Shown: positions 26,418-38,101 of the stretch, piece by piece | Layout of the letters: each line of letters opens with the position of its first letter | Position numbering within the stretch: position 1 is the first letter of the stretch | Origin: Phenylobacterium sp. | GTDB taxonomy: Bacteria; Pseudomonadota; Alphaproteobacteria; Caulobacterales; Caulobacteraceae | Assembly (NCBI RefSeq): GCF_019636135.1 | Contig: NZ_JAHBYD010000015.1 | Coordinates: 54,690-118,689, forward strand | Direction: 5' to 3' | Length of the DNA stretch: 64,000 bases | The notes under the pieces: model-generated | Told to the model about the DNA's origin: nothing | The model's database searches: none | The model's input: only the letters and a program-made list of their open reading frames with translations | Program-made: the position numbers and the translations under genes

Positions 26418-28298
26418 ATGCGCAGGCTGATCATCGGGACCGCGGTCGCGGCGGCGCTGGCGGCGCAGGCCGGGGCGGCGCCCGACTTCAACGACCGGCA
26501 GGACTACGCCTTCGCCGAGCGCGGGTTCGTCGGCACGCGGGCGGACCCGAAGATCACGGCCGCCGACGGGCGGGTGGTCTGGGACCTGACGGCCTACGAC
26601 TTCCTGAAAGGTCCGGCGCCGGCCGGCGTGAACCCGAGCCTGTGGCGCCAGTCCGGGCTGCTGGCGAAGCACGGCCTGTTCAAGGTGGCCGAGGGCGTGT
26701 GGCAGGTGCGCGGCTTCGACGCCGCCAACGCCACCTTCATCGCCGGCCGGACCGGCTGGATCGTCATCGACCCGCTGACCGCGACCGAGACCGCCAGGGC
26801 CGCCCTGGACCTCGCCAACGAGAAGCTGGGCGCGCGGCCCGTGGTGGCGCTGATCTACACCCACAGCCACGCCGACCACTTCGGCGGCGCGCGCGGCATG
26901 GTCGCCCAGGCCGACGTCGACGCCGGCAAGGTGCAGGTGATCGCGCCGGCCGGCTTCCTGGAGCACGCGGTCAGCGAGAACGTGATCGCCGGCCCCGCCA
27001 TGGGCCGCCGCGCCAACTTCCAGTTCGGCATCACCCTGCCGAAGGGGCCGGACGGGCAGGTGAGCATCGGCATCGGCGCGGCGGTGGCGCCCGGGACCCA
27101 GAGCCTGGTCCCGCCGACGGTGGACATCGCCAGGAGCGGCCAGGCGCTCACGGTCGACGGCGTGAGGATCGAGTTCCAGTTGACGCCGGCCACCGAGGCG
27201 CCGGCCGAGATGAACCTCTACTTCCCGGACCTGAAGCTGCTGGACCTGGCCGAGAACGCCAACGCCACCCAGCACAACGTGCTGACGCCGCGCGGCGCGC
27301 TGGTGCGGGATGCGAAAGCCTGGGCCGACTACCTGTCGGAGTCGATCGCGCTCTACGCCGAGCGCACCGACACCCTGATGACCAGCCATGCCTGGCCGCG
27401 GTTCGGCCGCGCCGAGATCGGCGACTACCTGGAGAAGCACCGCGACGCCTACAAGTACCTGCACGACCAGTCGGTGCGGCTGATGAACGACGGCCTGCTG
27501 CCCGCCGAGATCGCCAACCGGCTCAAGCTGCCGCCGGCGCTGGACGACGAGTGGTACAACCGCGGCTACTACGGGACGCTCAGCTTCAATTCGCGGGCGG
27601 TCTATCAGCGCTACATGGGCTGGTACGACGCCAACCCCGTGCATCTGGCGCCGCTGGAGCCCGCGGACGAGTCGGCCCGCTACGTGGCGATGATGGGCGG
27701 GGCGGCCAGGGTGCTCGCCGCCGCGCAGGCGGCCTACGACAAGGGCGACGACCGCTGGGCCGGCGAGCTCCTGAACCGGATCGTGATGGCGGACGGTGCG
27801 AACACGGCGGCCCGCGAGTTGCTGGCGAAGGCCTACGAGCGGCAGGGGGCCGCCGCTGAGAGCGCGATCTGGCGCAACATGTACCTGACCGGCGCGTCGG
27901 AGCTTCGGAACGGCCCGCCGAAGGTCGCGGGCGGGGCCGGCGGCGGCGCGCTGGAGGTGGTGCGCAACACGCCGACGCCGATGCTGCTGGACCTCTTCTC
28001 GGTGCGCCTCGACCCGGCGAAGTCGAACGGCGCGGCGGTTTCAGTGGACCTCGTGTTCCCCGACCGCAAGGAGCGGTTCCGGATGGCGGTGAAGCACGAC
28101 GTGCTGACCTACGAGGCCGATCCGAAGGGCGGCAAGGCGGATGCGACCTACGTCCTGCCGCGGCCGCAGTTCCTGACCGGCGCGCTGGCCGGCGCCGACC
28201 TCTCCGCGACGGCGACCGAGGGCGACAGTGCCGCGTTAGGCCGGCTCCTGGGCTGGCTCAGCCCGCCTCGCGCCGGCTTCCCCATCGTGACACGCTGA
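26418..28298 (+). CDS. linear primary-alkylsulfatase-like metallo-beta-lactamase enzyme
   Basis: The 626-residue product has a signal peptide (to about residue 20) and the architecture of SdsA1-type alkylsulfatases: a metallo-beta-lactamase domain, an alkylsulfatase dimerisation domain and an SCP2-like C-terminal domain. Visible blocks are VNPSLWRQSGLLAKHGLF, the zinc motif THSHADHFGG, APAEMNLYFPDLKLLDLAEN, TQHNVLTPRGALVRDA and TSHAWPRFG. Family members release sulfate from alkyl sulfates in the periplasm. GGGGAGG lies at ideal spacing before ATG 26418. The GMC gene starts 5 nt after the stop, so the two are cotranscribed. Confidence 0.9.
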   Translation: MRRLIIGTAVAAALAAQAGAAPDFNDRQDYAFAERGFVGTRADPKITAADGRVVWDLTAYDFLKGPAPAGVNPSLWRQSGLLAKHGLFKVAEGVWQVRGFDAANATFIAGRTGWIVIDPLTATETARAALDLANEKLGARPVVALIYTHSHADHFGGARGMVAQADVDAGKVQVIAPAGFLEHAVSENVIAGPAMGRRANFQFGITLPKGPDGQVSIGIGAAVAPGTQSLVPPTVDIARSGQALTVDGVRIEFQLTPATEAPAEMNLYFPDLKLLDLAENANATQHNVLTPRGALVRDAKAWADYLSESIALYAERTDTLMTSHAWPRFGRAEIGDYLEKHRDAYKYLHDQSVRLMNDGLLPAEIANRLKLPPALDDEWYNRGYYGTLSFNSRAVYQRYMGWYDANPVHLAPLEPADESARYVAMMGGAARVLAAAQAAYDKGDDRWAGELLNRIVMADGANTAARELLAKAYERQGAAAESAIWRNMYLTGASELRNGPPKVAGGAGGGALEVVRNTPTPMLLDLFSVRLDPAKSNGAAVSVDLVFPDRKERFRMAVKHDVLTYEADPKGGKADATYVLPRPQFLTGALAGADLSATATEGDSAALGRLLGWLSPPRAGFPIVTR

Positions 28299-28303
28299 AC
28301 GGG

Positions 28304-29914
28304 ATGGACGGCGAGTACGACTACATCGTGGTGGGGGCCGGCTCGGCGGGCTGCGTCGTCGCCAACCGGCTGTCGGCGGACCCGGCCAACCGCGTGCTGC
28401 TGCTGGAGGCGGGCGGCAAGGACGACTGGATCTGGTTCCACATCCCCGTGGGCTACCTGTTCGCCATCGGCAACCCGCGCTCGGACTGGCTCTACGAGAC
28501 CGAGCCCGAGCCGGGGCTGAACGGCCGGGCGCTGAAGTATCCGCGCGGCAAGGTGGTCGGCGGCTCGTCGGCCATCAACGCCATGATCTCGATGCGCGGG
28601 CAGGCGGCCGACTACGACCACTGGCGGCAACTGGGCCTGACCGGCTGGGGCTGGGACGACGTCAGGGCCGCGTTCCGGCGGCTCGACGACCACTTCCTGG
28701 GCGAGACCGAGCACCATGGCGCGGGCGGCGAGTGGCGGGTGGAGCGGCCCCGGGTGCGCTGGGCGGTGCTGGACGCCGTCGCCCGCGCCGCCGTCGAGAT
28801 GGGCGTGCCGGCGAGCGCGGACTTCAACACCGGCGACAACGAGGGCGTCGGCCTCTTCCACGTGAACCAGCGCCGCGGCCTGCGCTGGTCGGCGGCGACG
28901 GGGTTCCTGAAGCCCGCGCTGTCGCGGCCGAACCTGCGCCTGGAGACCGGCGTCACGGTCGAGCGGGTGCTGTTCGAGGCGCGGCGCGCGACGGGCGTCG
29001 CGTTCCGGCGCGGCGGCCAGCGGGTGGAGGCGAAGGCGCGGGGCGAGGTGATCCTCTGCGCGGGCTCGATCGGCTCGACGCAGATCCTGCAGCTTTCGGG
29101 CGTGGGCCCGGGCGAATGGCTGGGCGAACTGGGCGTGCCGGTGGTGGCCGACCGGGCGGGCGTGGGGCGCAACCTGCAGGACCACCTGCAGCAGCGGGCG
29201 ATCTACAGGGTCAGCGGCGTGCCGACCCTGAACGCGCGCTACCACAACCTCCTGACCCGCGGCCTGATGGGGCTGGAGTACGCGCTGCTGCGCACCGGGC
29301 CGCTGACCATGGCGCCGTCGCAGCTCGGCATCTTCACGCGCTCGTCGCCCGAGCATGAGCGGGCCAACATCCAGTTCCACGTGCAGCCGCTGTCGCTGGA
29401 CCGCTTCGGCGAGCCGCTGCACCGCTTCCCGGCGGTGACGGTGGCGGCCTGCAACCTGCGCCCGACCTCGCGCGGGACCGTGCGCCTGCGCTCGGCCGAC
29501 CCGGCCGACGCGCCGCGGATCGCGCCCAACTACCTCGCCACGCCCGAAGACCGCCGCGTGGCGGCCGACGCCATCCGGGTGACGCGCCGCCTGATGGCCC
29601 AGCCGGCCCTGGCGGCCTTCCGTCCCGACGAATACCTGCCCGGCCCCGCGGTCGGCGACGACGAGGCCTCGCTGGCGCAGGCGGCCGGCGACATCGGCAC
29701 CACCATCTTCCACCCGGTCGGGACGGCGAAGATGGGCCTCGAGTCCGACCCTCAGGCGGTGGTGGACGCGCGCCTGCGGGTGATGGGCGTCGACGCCCTG
29801 CGCGTCATCGACGCCTCGGTGATGCCGACCATCACCTCCGGCAACACCAACACCCCCACCATCATGATCGCCGACCGCGGCGCCCGCTTCGCGCTGGAGG
29901 ATCGGCAAGGCTAG
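28304..29914 (+). CDS. GMC family FAD-dependent alcohol/choline oxidoreductase
   Basis: This 536-residue flavoprotein oxidises a primary alcohol to an aldehyde. It has the N-terminal FAD-binding YIVVGAGSAGCVVANRLS, the GMC signature 1 region (KYPRGKVVGGSSAINAMI), signature 2 (GSIGSTQILQLSGVGP), and the active-site His in IFHPVGTAKMG with NTNTPTIMIADRGA at the end. It is 5 nt downstream of the alkylsulfatase-like gene, which would release an alcohol, so the two steps could be sequential. The substrate is inferred from context only. Confidence 0.92.
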   Translation: MDGEYDYIVVGAGSAGCVVANRLSADPANRVLLLEAGGKDDWIWFHIPVGYLFAIGNPRSDWLYETEPEPGLNGRALKYPRGKVVGGSSAINAMISMRGQAADYDHWRQLGLTGWGWDDVRAAFRRLDDHFLGETEHHGAGGEWRVERPRVRWAVLDAVARAAVEMGVPASADFNTGDNEGVGLFHVNQRRGLRWSAATGFLKPALSRPNLRLETGVTVERVLFEARRATGVAFRRGGQRVEAKARGEVILCAGSIGSTQILQLSGVGPGEWLGELGVPVVADRAGVGRNLQDHLQQRAIYRVSGVPTLNARYHNLLTRGLMGLEYALLRTGPLTMAPSQLGIFTRSSPEHERANIQFHVQPLSLDRFGEPLHRFPAVTVAACNLRPTSRGTVRLRSADPADAPRIAPNYLATPEDRRVAADAIRVTRRLMAQPALAAFRPDEYLPGPAVGDDEASLAQAAGDIGTTIFHPVGTAKMGLESDPQAVVDARLRVMGVDALRVIDASVMPTITSGNTNTPTIMIADRGARFALEDRQG

Positions 29915-29930
29915 GCGCGATCCTCCGCTC

Positions 29931-30074
29931 CCCCCTGAACGTCATGGCCGGCCTTGTGCCGGCTACCCATACACGCCGGCCTACGGAAACGATCCGCCGC
30001 GGCGCCGTCGCAAGCTTGTCCGAGCGCAGAGTTCATGGATGGCCGGCACAAGGCCGGCCATGACGTTCAGGGGG
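29931..30074. repeat. intergenic palindromic repeat, family B
   Basis: The 32-bp arms (29931-29962 and 30043-30074) are inverted copies, starting CCCCCTGAACGTCATGGCCGG. A shortened relative with the same outer sequence lies at 49081-49131. It sits between the convergent GMC and isomerase genes. Confidence 0.8.
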
Positions 30075-30080
30075 AGTCGC

Positions 30081-30689
30081 TCAGCCGCCCGCCAGCGCCT
30101 GCCGCACCAGGGGGAGCTGGTCGTTGCCGAAGTAGATGCGCGTCCCGTCCACGAACATGGTGGGCGAGCCGAAGCCGCCGCGGTCGATGACGGCCTGGGT
30201 GTTGTCGCGCAGGCGCTGCTTGACGTCGTCGTCGCCTGCGCGGGCGGCCAGCGCCGCGCCGTCGAGGCCGCAGGCGTCGGCGACGTCGACCAGGACGGCG
30301 GGGTCGTCGAGGTTCCGCTGCTCGGCGAAGTAGGCGTGGAAGGCGGCCTCGGCGAAGCGGGCGAGCGTGGCCTGGTCGTCCTCCAGCGCGCAGCAGACGC
30401 GCATGGCGTGGACCGAGCGGACGGGATGGTGGGCCGAGGGGAAGTTCATCGGCACGCCGGCCAGGCGCGCCCAGTCCCTGAGCCAGGTCCAGGTGTGGCG
30501 CATGCGCGGCGAGTCGGGGGTCTCGCGCCCGGCGTAGACGGCCGGGTTCACCGCGTTGAAGACGCCGCCCACCAGGAACGGCCTCCACCTCACCGTCGCG
30601 CCGGTCTCGGCCAGGATCGGCCGCACGTTGTGGAACGCCAGCCGCGTCCACGGCGACGAGAGGTCGAAGAAGAATTCAAGGTGCGCCAT
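30081..30689 (-). CDS. 2-hydroxychromene-2-carboxylate isomerase-like protein
   Basis: The 202-residue product belongs to the DsbA-related, GST kappa-like family that includes 2-hydroxychromene-2-carboxylate isomerase of naphthalene degradation. Visible are the N-terminal EFFFDLSSPWTRLAFHNV (with S-S-P in place of the DsbA Cys motif), the RPFLVGGVFNAVNP loop, and near the C-terminus GFGSPTMFVDGTRIYFGNDQL. It likely acts on an aromatic or glutathione-linked substrate in the cytoplasm. It lies at the end of the catabolic cluster but on the opposite strand. Confidence 0.85.
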   Translation of the reverse strand: MAHLEFFFDLSSPWTRLAFHNVRPILAETGATVRWRPFLVGGVFNAVNPAVYAGRETPDSPRMRHTWTWLRDWARLAGVPMNFPSAHHPVRSVHAMRVCCALEDDQATLARFAEAAFHAYFAEQRNLDDPAVLVDVADACGLDGAALAARAGDDDVKQRLRDNTQAVIDRGGFGSPTMFVDGTRIYFGNDQLPLVRQALAGG

Positions 30690-30700
30690 CCGGCCATCTT

Positions 30701-30895
30701 ACCTCCCCCGCGCAGCGGCGGGAGGGGGACCGTTCGCCGAAGAGCGAATGGTGGAGGGGGCGAGCCTCAGGCGCGGCGGGCGGATGGCGGGTTTGGACTC
30801 AGGGGAGGCCGCTCGCCCCCTCCACCACCCGCTCTACGGCCTGCGGCCTCGGCGGGCGGTCCCCCTCCCGCCATCGCTGCCGCGACGGGGGAGGT
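30701..30895. repeat. 195-bp intergenic repeat, family A, copy 1
   Basis: The outer ends read ACCTCCCCCGCGCAGCGGCG and, inverted, a near match. Inner parts GGTGGAGGGGGCGAGC and GCTCGCCCCCTCCACC also pair, so the element folds into one long hairpin with about 65-bp arms. It closely matches the element at 35636-35827 and lies between the isomerase and secA genes. Confidence 0.85.
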
Positions 30896-30904
30896 GAAGC
30901 GCCG

Positions 30905-33664
<2,760 letters not shown>

Positions 33665-33797
33665 AGGGAGTGTCCGTGAGGCGGCGATGGGCCCTTCGCC
33701 CGCCTTCAAAAAGTGCGCACTTTCGGGGCGTGGCTGACTTAAGGACTGCCCCTCGCCAAGTCAACGCAGCGCCCCTGCGGCGCGAGGTCCGGGCGGC

Positions 33798-34928
33798 TCA
33801 GGTCCGCGAGGGGCGAACCAGGACCTTGCCGCCGGTGCTCTTCCGGCTGAAGGCGCGGATGACGTCGGGGTCCAGCATCTCGCGCAGCGGGACCTCGGCG
33901 GCGTAGGCGCTCCTGAACGTGGTCGTCAGTTCGGCGGCGATGCGGTCGCGCAGCGCCTGCACGCGCTGCGGCCCGGCCTTGCCGATGAAGCCGGTGAGGA
34001 TCCAGCCGCCGACGCCCCAGGCCATGCCGTAGCTGCGGGCGAGCGCCGTGGGGCCGGTGTCGAGGCCGCCGTAGATGTAGACCTGCTTGTGCGTCGAGGA
34101 GCCGTAGCGGCTGTAGGCGCCGCCCTTGGCGGCCTGGGCCTGCTCCATCGCCGAGAGGATCTGGCTGGTCAGCGGCCCGCCGCCCACGGCGTCGAAGGCG
34201 AGGGTGGCGTCGGTGGCGGCGACGGCGGCCACCAGGTCGGCCATGAACGCCGGGCCGCTGAAGTCGACCACGTGCTCGGCGCCGAGGTCGCGCAGCGTGC
34301 GGGCCTGCTGGGGGCTGCGGACGACGTTGACCAGGCCCACGCCGTCGTCGCGGCAGATCCGGACCAGCATCTGCCCCAGGTTGGAGGCGGCGGCGGTGTG
34401 GACCAGCGCGGTGTGGCCCTCCATCCGCAGGGTCTCGACCATGCCGAGCGCGGTCATCGGGTTCGCGAACGCCGCGGCGCCGTCGGCGGGGTCGGTCCCG
34501 TCCGGCAGCGGCAGGGCCATGGCGGCCGGCAGCGTGCGGTGCTGGACGTACATGCCGCCGCCGAACACCGAGACGGTGCGGCCGATCAGGGCCTGGGCCG
34601 CGGGGTCGGACCCGGCGGCCACGACGACGCCCGCGCCCTCCACGCCGGTCGGCATCGACTGGCCGACGCGGCCCCTCACGCCGGGCAGGAGCGCCGGCGG
34701 GATCGCGGCGGTGGTGACGCCGTCCTTGGCGCTGAGCGTCGAGAGGTCGGCGGGGCCCAGCAGGACGCCGAGGTCGCCGGGGTTCACCGGCGCGGCCTCC
34801 ATCCGGACCACGACCTCGCCGTCGCCGGGCGCCCGGACGGGGGCCTCGATCAGGGATAGCTCCAGCACGCCGTCGGCGCGGACCAGCGAGCGCAGCTCGA
34901 GGCCGGTGGCGGGGACGGGCGCGCTCAC
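33798..34928 (-). CDS. MDR-superfamily (quinone oxidoreductase-like) dehydrogenase
   Basis: This 376-residue medium-chain dehydrogenase/reductase-type protein has an N-terminal GroES-like domain (EVVVRMEAAPVNPGDLGVLL), followed by PTGVEGAGVVVAAG and a Rossmann domain (TALVHTAAASNLGQMLVRIC, LRDLGAEHVVDF, TLAFDAVGGGPLTSQIL). No structural zinc Cys cluster is visible, so it is closer to NADPH:quinone reductases than to zinc alcohol dehydrogenases. The GTG at 34928 overlaps the stop of the upstream gene (GTGA), so translation is coupled to it. The substrate is unknown. Confidence 0.85.
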   Translation of the reverse strand: MSAPVPATGLELRSLVRADGVLELSLIEAPVRAPGDGEVVVRMEAAPVNPGDLGVLLGPADLSTLSAKDGVTTAAIPPALLPGVRGRVGQSMPTGVEGAGVVVAAGSDPAAQALIGRTVSVFGGGMYVQHRTLPAAMALPLPDGTDPADGAAAFANPMTALGMVETLRMEGHTALVHTAAASNLGQMLVRICRDDGVGLVNVVRSPQQARTLRDLGAEHVVDFSGPAFMADLVAAVAATDATLAFDAVGGGPLTSQILSAMEQAQAAKGGAYSRYGSSTHKQVYIYGGLDTGPTALARSYGMAWGVGGWILTGFIGKAGPQRVQALRDRIAAELTTTFRSAYAAEVPLREMLDPDVIRAFSRKSTGGKVLVRPSRT

Positions 34929-35521
34929 GGGTCGGTCGGGTGCGGCGCGCGGGTGTAGGGGTCGTTCGGGCCGCCGATCCGCTCCAGGATCAGGTGGCCG
35001 TAGTCGGGCCGGGTCCAGTGCATATGGCCCTTGTCGTCCAGCCAGCGGCGGACCTCGCGGTCGGTCCCCTTGGGCCGCAGGAAGAAGACCTGGTTCTCGT
35101 AGGACGCGACCGCGAAGATCGGGCTTTTGAAGTCGCGGACCGAGACGTCGTGGACGGCGTTCTCGTCGGAGCCGTCGGCGCGGGCGTCCGCGACCGTGCC
35201 GCCGCCCATGTCGACGATGCGGTCGCCGCACTGTTCGATGCGCTCGGCGTAGGTGGAGAAGCGCGACGAGGCGTCGGGCTTCGCGCCGTTGTGCTCCAGC
35301 ACCTTCCAGATGCCGCGCAGATCGGGGGCGCCGGGCGCCAGGGGCTCGGTGCAGTCCTTGAGCACCGGCGGCGGGAAGGTGCGGCCGTAGCCGCGCGGGC
35401 CGGGCGGCGTGTGCGACACCGGGATGTCGGACGCCATGACCGCCTTCTTCGCCTGGGCGGCCGCCGGCTGGGCCGCCGCCAGCGCCAGGAGGCTCGTCGC
35501 AAGGACCCACCCCGACCGCAT
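34925..35521 (-). CDS. exported protein of unknown function coupled to the MDR dehydrogenase
   Basis: This 198-residue protein has a clear signal peptide (MRSGWVLATSLLALAAAQPAAAQ). The mature part contains PDLRGIWKVLEHNG, FSTYAERIEQCGDRIVDMGGG, HDVSVRDFKSPIFAVASYEN and a Trp/Arg-rich end (KGHMHWTRPDYGHLILERIG). Its compact beta-rich pattern and two Cys suggest a periplasmic folded domain. The stop overlaps the dehydrogenase start by 4 bp. I do not recognise the family with certainty. Confidence 0.72.
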   Translation of the reverse strand: MRSGWVLATSLLALAAAQPAAAQAKKAVMASDIPVSHTPPGPRGYGRTFPPPVLKDCTEPLAPGAPDLRGIWKVLEHNGAKPDASSRFSTYAERIEQCGDRIVDMGGGTVADARADGSDENAVHDVSVRDFKSPIFAVASYENQVFFLRPKGTDREVRRWLDDKGHMHWTRPDYGHLILERIGGPNDPYTRAPHPTDP

Positions 35522-35635
35522 TCGAGCCTCCCGAAGCTTTTCAGAACGGAAGCATAATTCCGGTTCCTGTACAACGGCGTTTCGGCGGCTTGACGGAAGG
35601 ACCCGGCCTACCGGGCGCTCGCGGACGCGTCCGTT

Positions 35636-35827
35636 ACCTCCCCCGCGTAGCGGCGGGAGGGGGACCGCGCGCCGAGCGTAGCGAAGAGCGCGTGGTGGAG
35701 GGGGCGAGCCGCGCGCACAAAGCAAAAAGGGGCGTCCGCAGGCTCGGCGCCTGTGGCTCGCCCCCTCCACCATCGGCTCTTCGGCCGATGGTCCCCCTCC
35801 CGCCGTCGCTGCCGCGACGGGGGAGGT
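35636..35827. repeat. 192-bp intergenic repeat, family A, copy 2
   Basis: It has the same ends as the element at 30701-30895 (ACCTCCCCCGCG ... GCGACGGGGGAGGT) and the same inner GGTGGAGGGGGCGAGCC / GGCTCGCCCCCTCCACC pairing, with a divergent centre. It lies between the exported-protein gene and the thiolase gene. Confidence 0.85.
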
Positions 35828-35840
35828 AAGGACACTCGGC

Positions 35841-37010
35841 TCAGAACACCTCGAACAGGCCCGCGCCGCCCATGCCGCCGCCGATGCACATGGAGACGAC
35901 GACGTTCTTGGCGCCGCGGCGCTTGCCTTCCTGCAGCACGTGGCCCGCGAGGCGCGCGCCGGTCATGCCGAAGGGGTGGCCGATGGCGATGGAGCCGCCG
36001 TTGACGTTGTACTTCTCGGGGTCGATGCCGAGCTTGTCGCGGCTGTAGAGGCACTGGCTGGCGAAGGCCTCGTTCAGCTCCCACAGGTCGATGTCGTCGA
36101 CCTTCAGGCCGTGGCGCTCCAGCAGGCGCGGGATCGCGAAGACCGGGCCGATGCCCATCTCGTCGGGCTCGCAGCCGGCGACGGCCCAGCCCTTGAAGAC
36201 GCCCAGCGGGGTCAGGCCGCGGCGCTCGGCCTCCTTGGCTTCCATGATCACCACGGCGGCGGCGCCGTCGCTGAGCTGCGACGCGTTACCGGCGGTGATG
36301 AAGTTGCCCGGGCCCTTCACCGGCTCCAGCTTGGCGAGGCCCTCGGCCGAGGTGTCGGGGCGGTTGCACTCGTCGCGGTCGACCACGTAGTCGACGATCG
36401 ATTCCGCCTTGGTGGCCTTGTCGATGACCTTCATCTTCGTCTTCATCGGGACGATCTCGTCGGCGAACTTGTTCGCCTGCTGGGCGGCGGCCATGCGGCG
36501 CTGGCTCTCCAGCGAGTAGGCGTCCTGATATTCGCGGCTCAGGTTGTAGCGCTTGGCCACGATGTCGGCCGTGTCGATCATCGCCATGAAGATGTCGGGC
36601 GCGACCTTCAGCAACTCGGGGTCCATGTTGTCCTTGCCGACGCCCATGTTCGGCATCGAGATCGACTCGACGCCGCCGGCGACCACGGCGTTGGCGCCGT
36701 CGTTGCGGACGTAGTTCGCCGCGATGGCGATGGTCTGCAGGCCCGACGAGCAGAAGCGGTTCACGGTCACGCCCGAGGTGGTGATCGGCAGGCCGCCGAG
36801 CAGGCCCGCCTGGCGGGCGACGTTGCCGCCGCCGTGGGCGACGTTGCCCATGACCACGTCCTCGATGGCGGCCGGGTCGATCCCCGACTTCGCCACCGCG
36901 TGCTTCACGGCGTGGGCGGCCATGGAGACGGTGGGGGTCATGTTGAACCCGCCCCGGCCGGATTTGGCCAGGCCTGTGCGGGCATAGGAAACGACGACAG
37001 CTTCACGCAT
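35841..37010 (-). CDS. thiolase (acetyl-CoA acyltransferase)
   Basis: This 389-residue thiolase-fold enzyme catalyses thiolytic cleavage of 3-ketoacyl-CoA in beta-oxidation, or the reverse condensation. The nucleophile Cys lies in [13 protein letters not shown] (about 88), the catalytic His in [16 protein letters not shown] (about 345), and the second Cys in [13 protein letters not shown] (about 375). [13 protein letters not shown] and [16 protein letters not shown] are further family blocks. ATG 37010 has GGGAGGA about 9 nt upstream. It lies between the family-A repeat and the divergent ppiC-argJ operon. Confidence 0.94.
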   Translation of the reverse strand: MREAVVVSYARTGLAKSGRGGFNMTPTVSMAAHAVKHAVAKSGIDPAAIEDVVMGNVAHGGGNVARQAGLLGGLPITTSGVTVNRFCSSGLQTIAIAANYVRNDGANAVVAGGVESISMPNMGVGKDNMDPELLKVAPDIFMAMIDTADIVAKRYNLSREYQDAYSLESQRRMAAAQQANKFADEIVPMKTKMKVIDKATKAESIVDYVVDRDECNRPDTSAEGLAKLEPVKGPGNFITAGNASQLSDGAAAVVIMEAKEAERRGLTPLGVFKGWAVAGCEPDEMGIGPVFAIPRLLERHGLKVDDIDLWELNEAFASQCLYSRDKLGIDPEKYNVNGGSIAIGHPFGMTGARLAGHVLQEGKRRGAKNVVVSMCIGGGMGGAGLFEVF

Positions 37011-37156
37011 GGATTTGGGTCCTCCCAACGATCGGATTTTTGAGACCCCGGTCGGCCCTCCGGAGCGGTCGGGCGCAACCTTTGCATCCTCGGCGGGAAA
37101 TGGCTAGGGAGCGGCGGCCGCACGTGGGTTTTCCACAGGCATGGACCGGAGGCCGG

Positions 37157-38101
37157 ATGGCGCGTGCAAGGGCTTGTCGCAGCATCGGTATCGCCGTGGC
37201 GCTGGCCCTGGCGACGGCGGCGTGCAGCCGAGACGGCGGCGACAGCGCCCCGCCCGAGCGCGGCGACCGCGCGGTGGCCAAGGTCGACGGCCGGACCATC
37301 TGGACCTCGGACGTGAAGCGCGAGGCGGTCGCGCAGGGGCTGATCGGCGAGGGTGAGCCGCTGGACCCCTCGTCGGACCTGTTCCGCCAGATGATGGACG
37401 AGGTGGTCGACCAGAAGCTGCTGGCCGCCGAGGCGACCCGGCGCAAGCTGGACAAGGACCCGCTGGCCCAGCGCCGGCTCGACGCGGCCCGCGACCGCGT
37501 GCTGGGCGACATGCTGGTGGAGCGGACGGTGTCGGACGCCGTCACCGAATCGAACATCCGCGGGCTCTATGAGGAGCAGCAGAAGCTCGCGCGCCGCTCG
37601 GAGGAGATCCGGGCGCGGCAGATCGTGGTGGCGACGGTGGCCGACGCCGAACAGGTCCGGAAGCTGCTCGGGACGGGCGCCTCGTTCGAGGCGCTGGCGA
37701 TGGAGCGCTCGCGCGACGCGGCCACCCGCTTCAACGGCGGCGACCTCGGCTACTTCACCACCGACATCATGCCCGAGGCCTACGAGGCGGCGCTGAAGGG
37801 CGCGAAGAAGGGCCAGCTCGTGGGGCCGATCCCGGTCGAGGCCGGCTTCGCCCTGGTGCGGATCGAGGACGTGCGCGAGGAGCAGCCGATCCCGCTGGAG
37901 GCGGCGCGGCCGCAGATCGTGCGCTTCCTCACCTACGACCGGATCCGCGACCTGCTGGAGAAGCTGCGCGCCAAGGCCAAGGTCGAGGCCTTGATCAAGC
38001 CCGAAGCCGGGGCCAAGAAGCCGGTCCCGCCCGCCGACGCCCCGAAGGCGCCGCCCGCCGCACAACCCCAGACGCCCGACGCCAAGGGAGCCCGCTCATG
38101 A
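37157..38101 (+). CDS. parvulin-type peptidylprolyl isomerase lipoprotein
   Basis: This 314-residue protein has a lipoprotein signal (LALATAACS, Cys at about 23), a SurA/PrsA-like N-terminal domain (LFRQMMDEVVDQKLLAAEATRR) and a parvulin domain at about 155-260: IRARQIVVATVADAEQVRKL, FEALAMERSRDAATRFNGGDLGYF, and VGPIPVEAGFALVRIEDVR. The C-terminus is Pro/Ala/Lys-rich. It is probably a membrane-anchored folding helper in the periplasm. Its stop overlaps argJ (ATGA), an order commonly seen near secA in Caulobacterales. Confidence 0.9.
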   Translation: MARARACRSIGIAVALALATAACSRDGGDSAPPERGDRAVAKVDGRTIWTSDVKREAVAQGLIGEGEPLDPSSDLFRQMMDEVVDQKLLAAEATRRKLDKDPLAQRRLDAARDRVLGDMLVERTVSDAVTESNIRGLYEEQQKLARRSEEIRARQIVVATVADAEQVRKLLGTGASFEALAMERSRDAATRFNGGDLGYFTTDIMPEAYEAALKGAKKGQLVGPIPVEAGFALVRIEDVREEQPIPLEAARPQIVRFLTYDRIRDLLEKLRAKAKVEALIKPEAGAKKPVPPADAPKAPPAAQPQTPDAKGARS

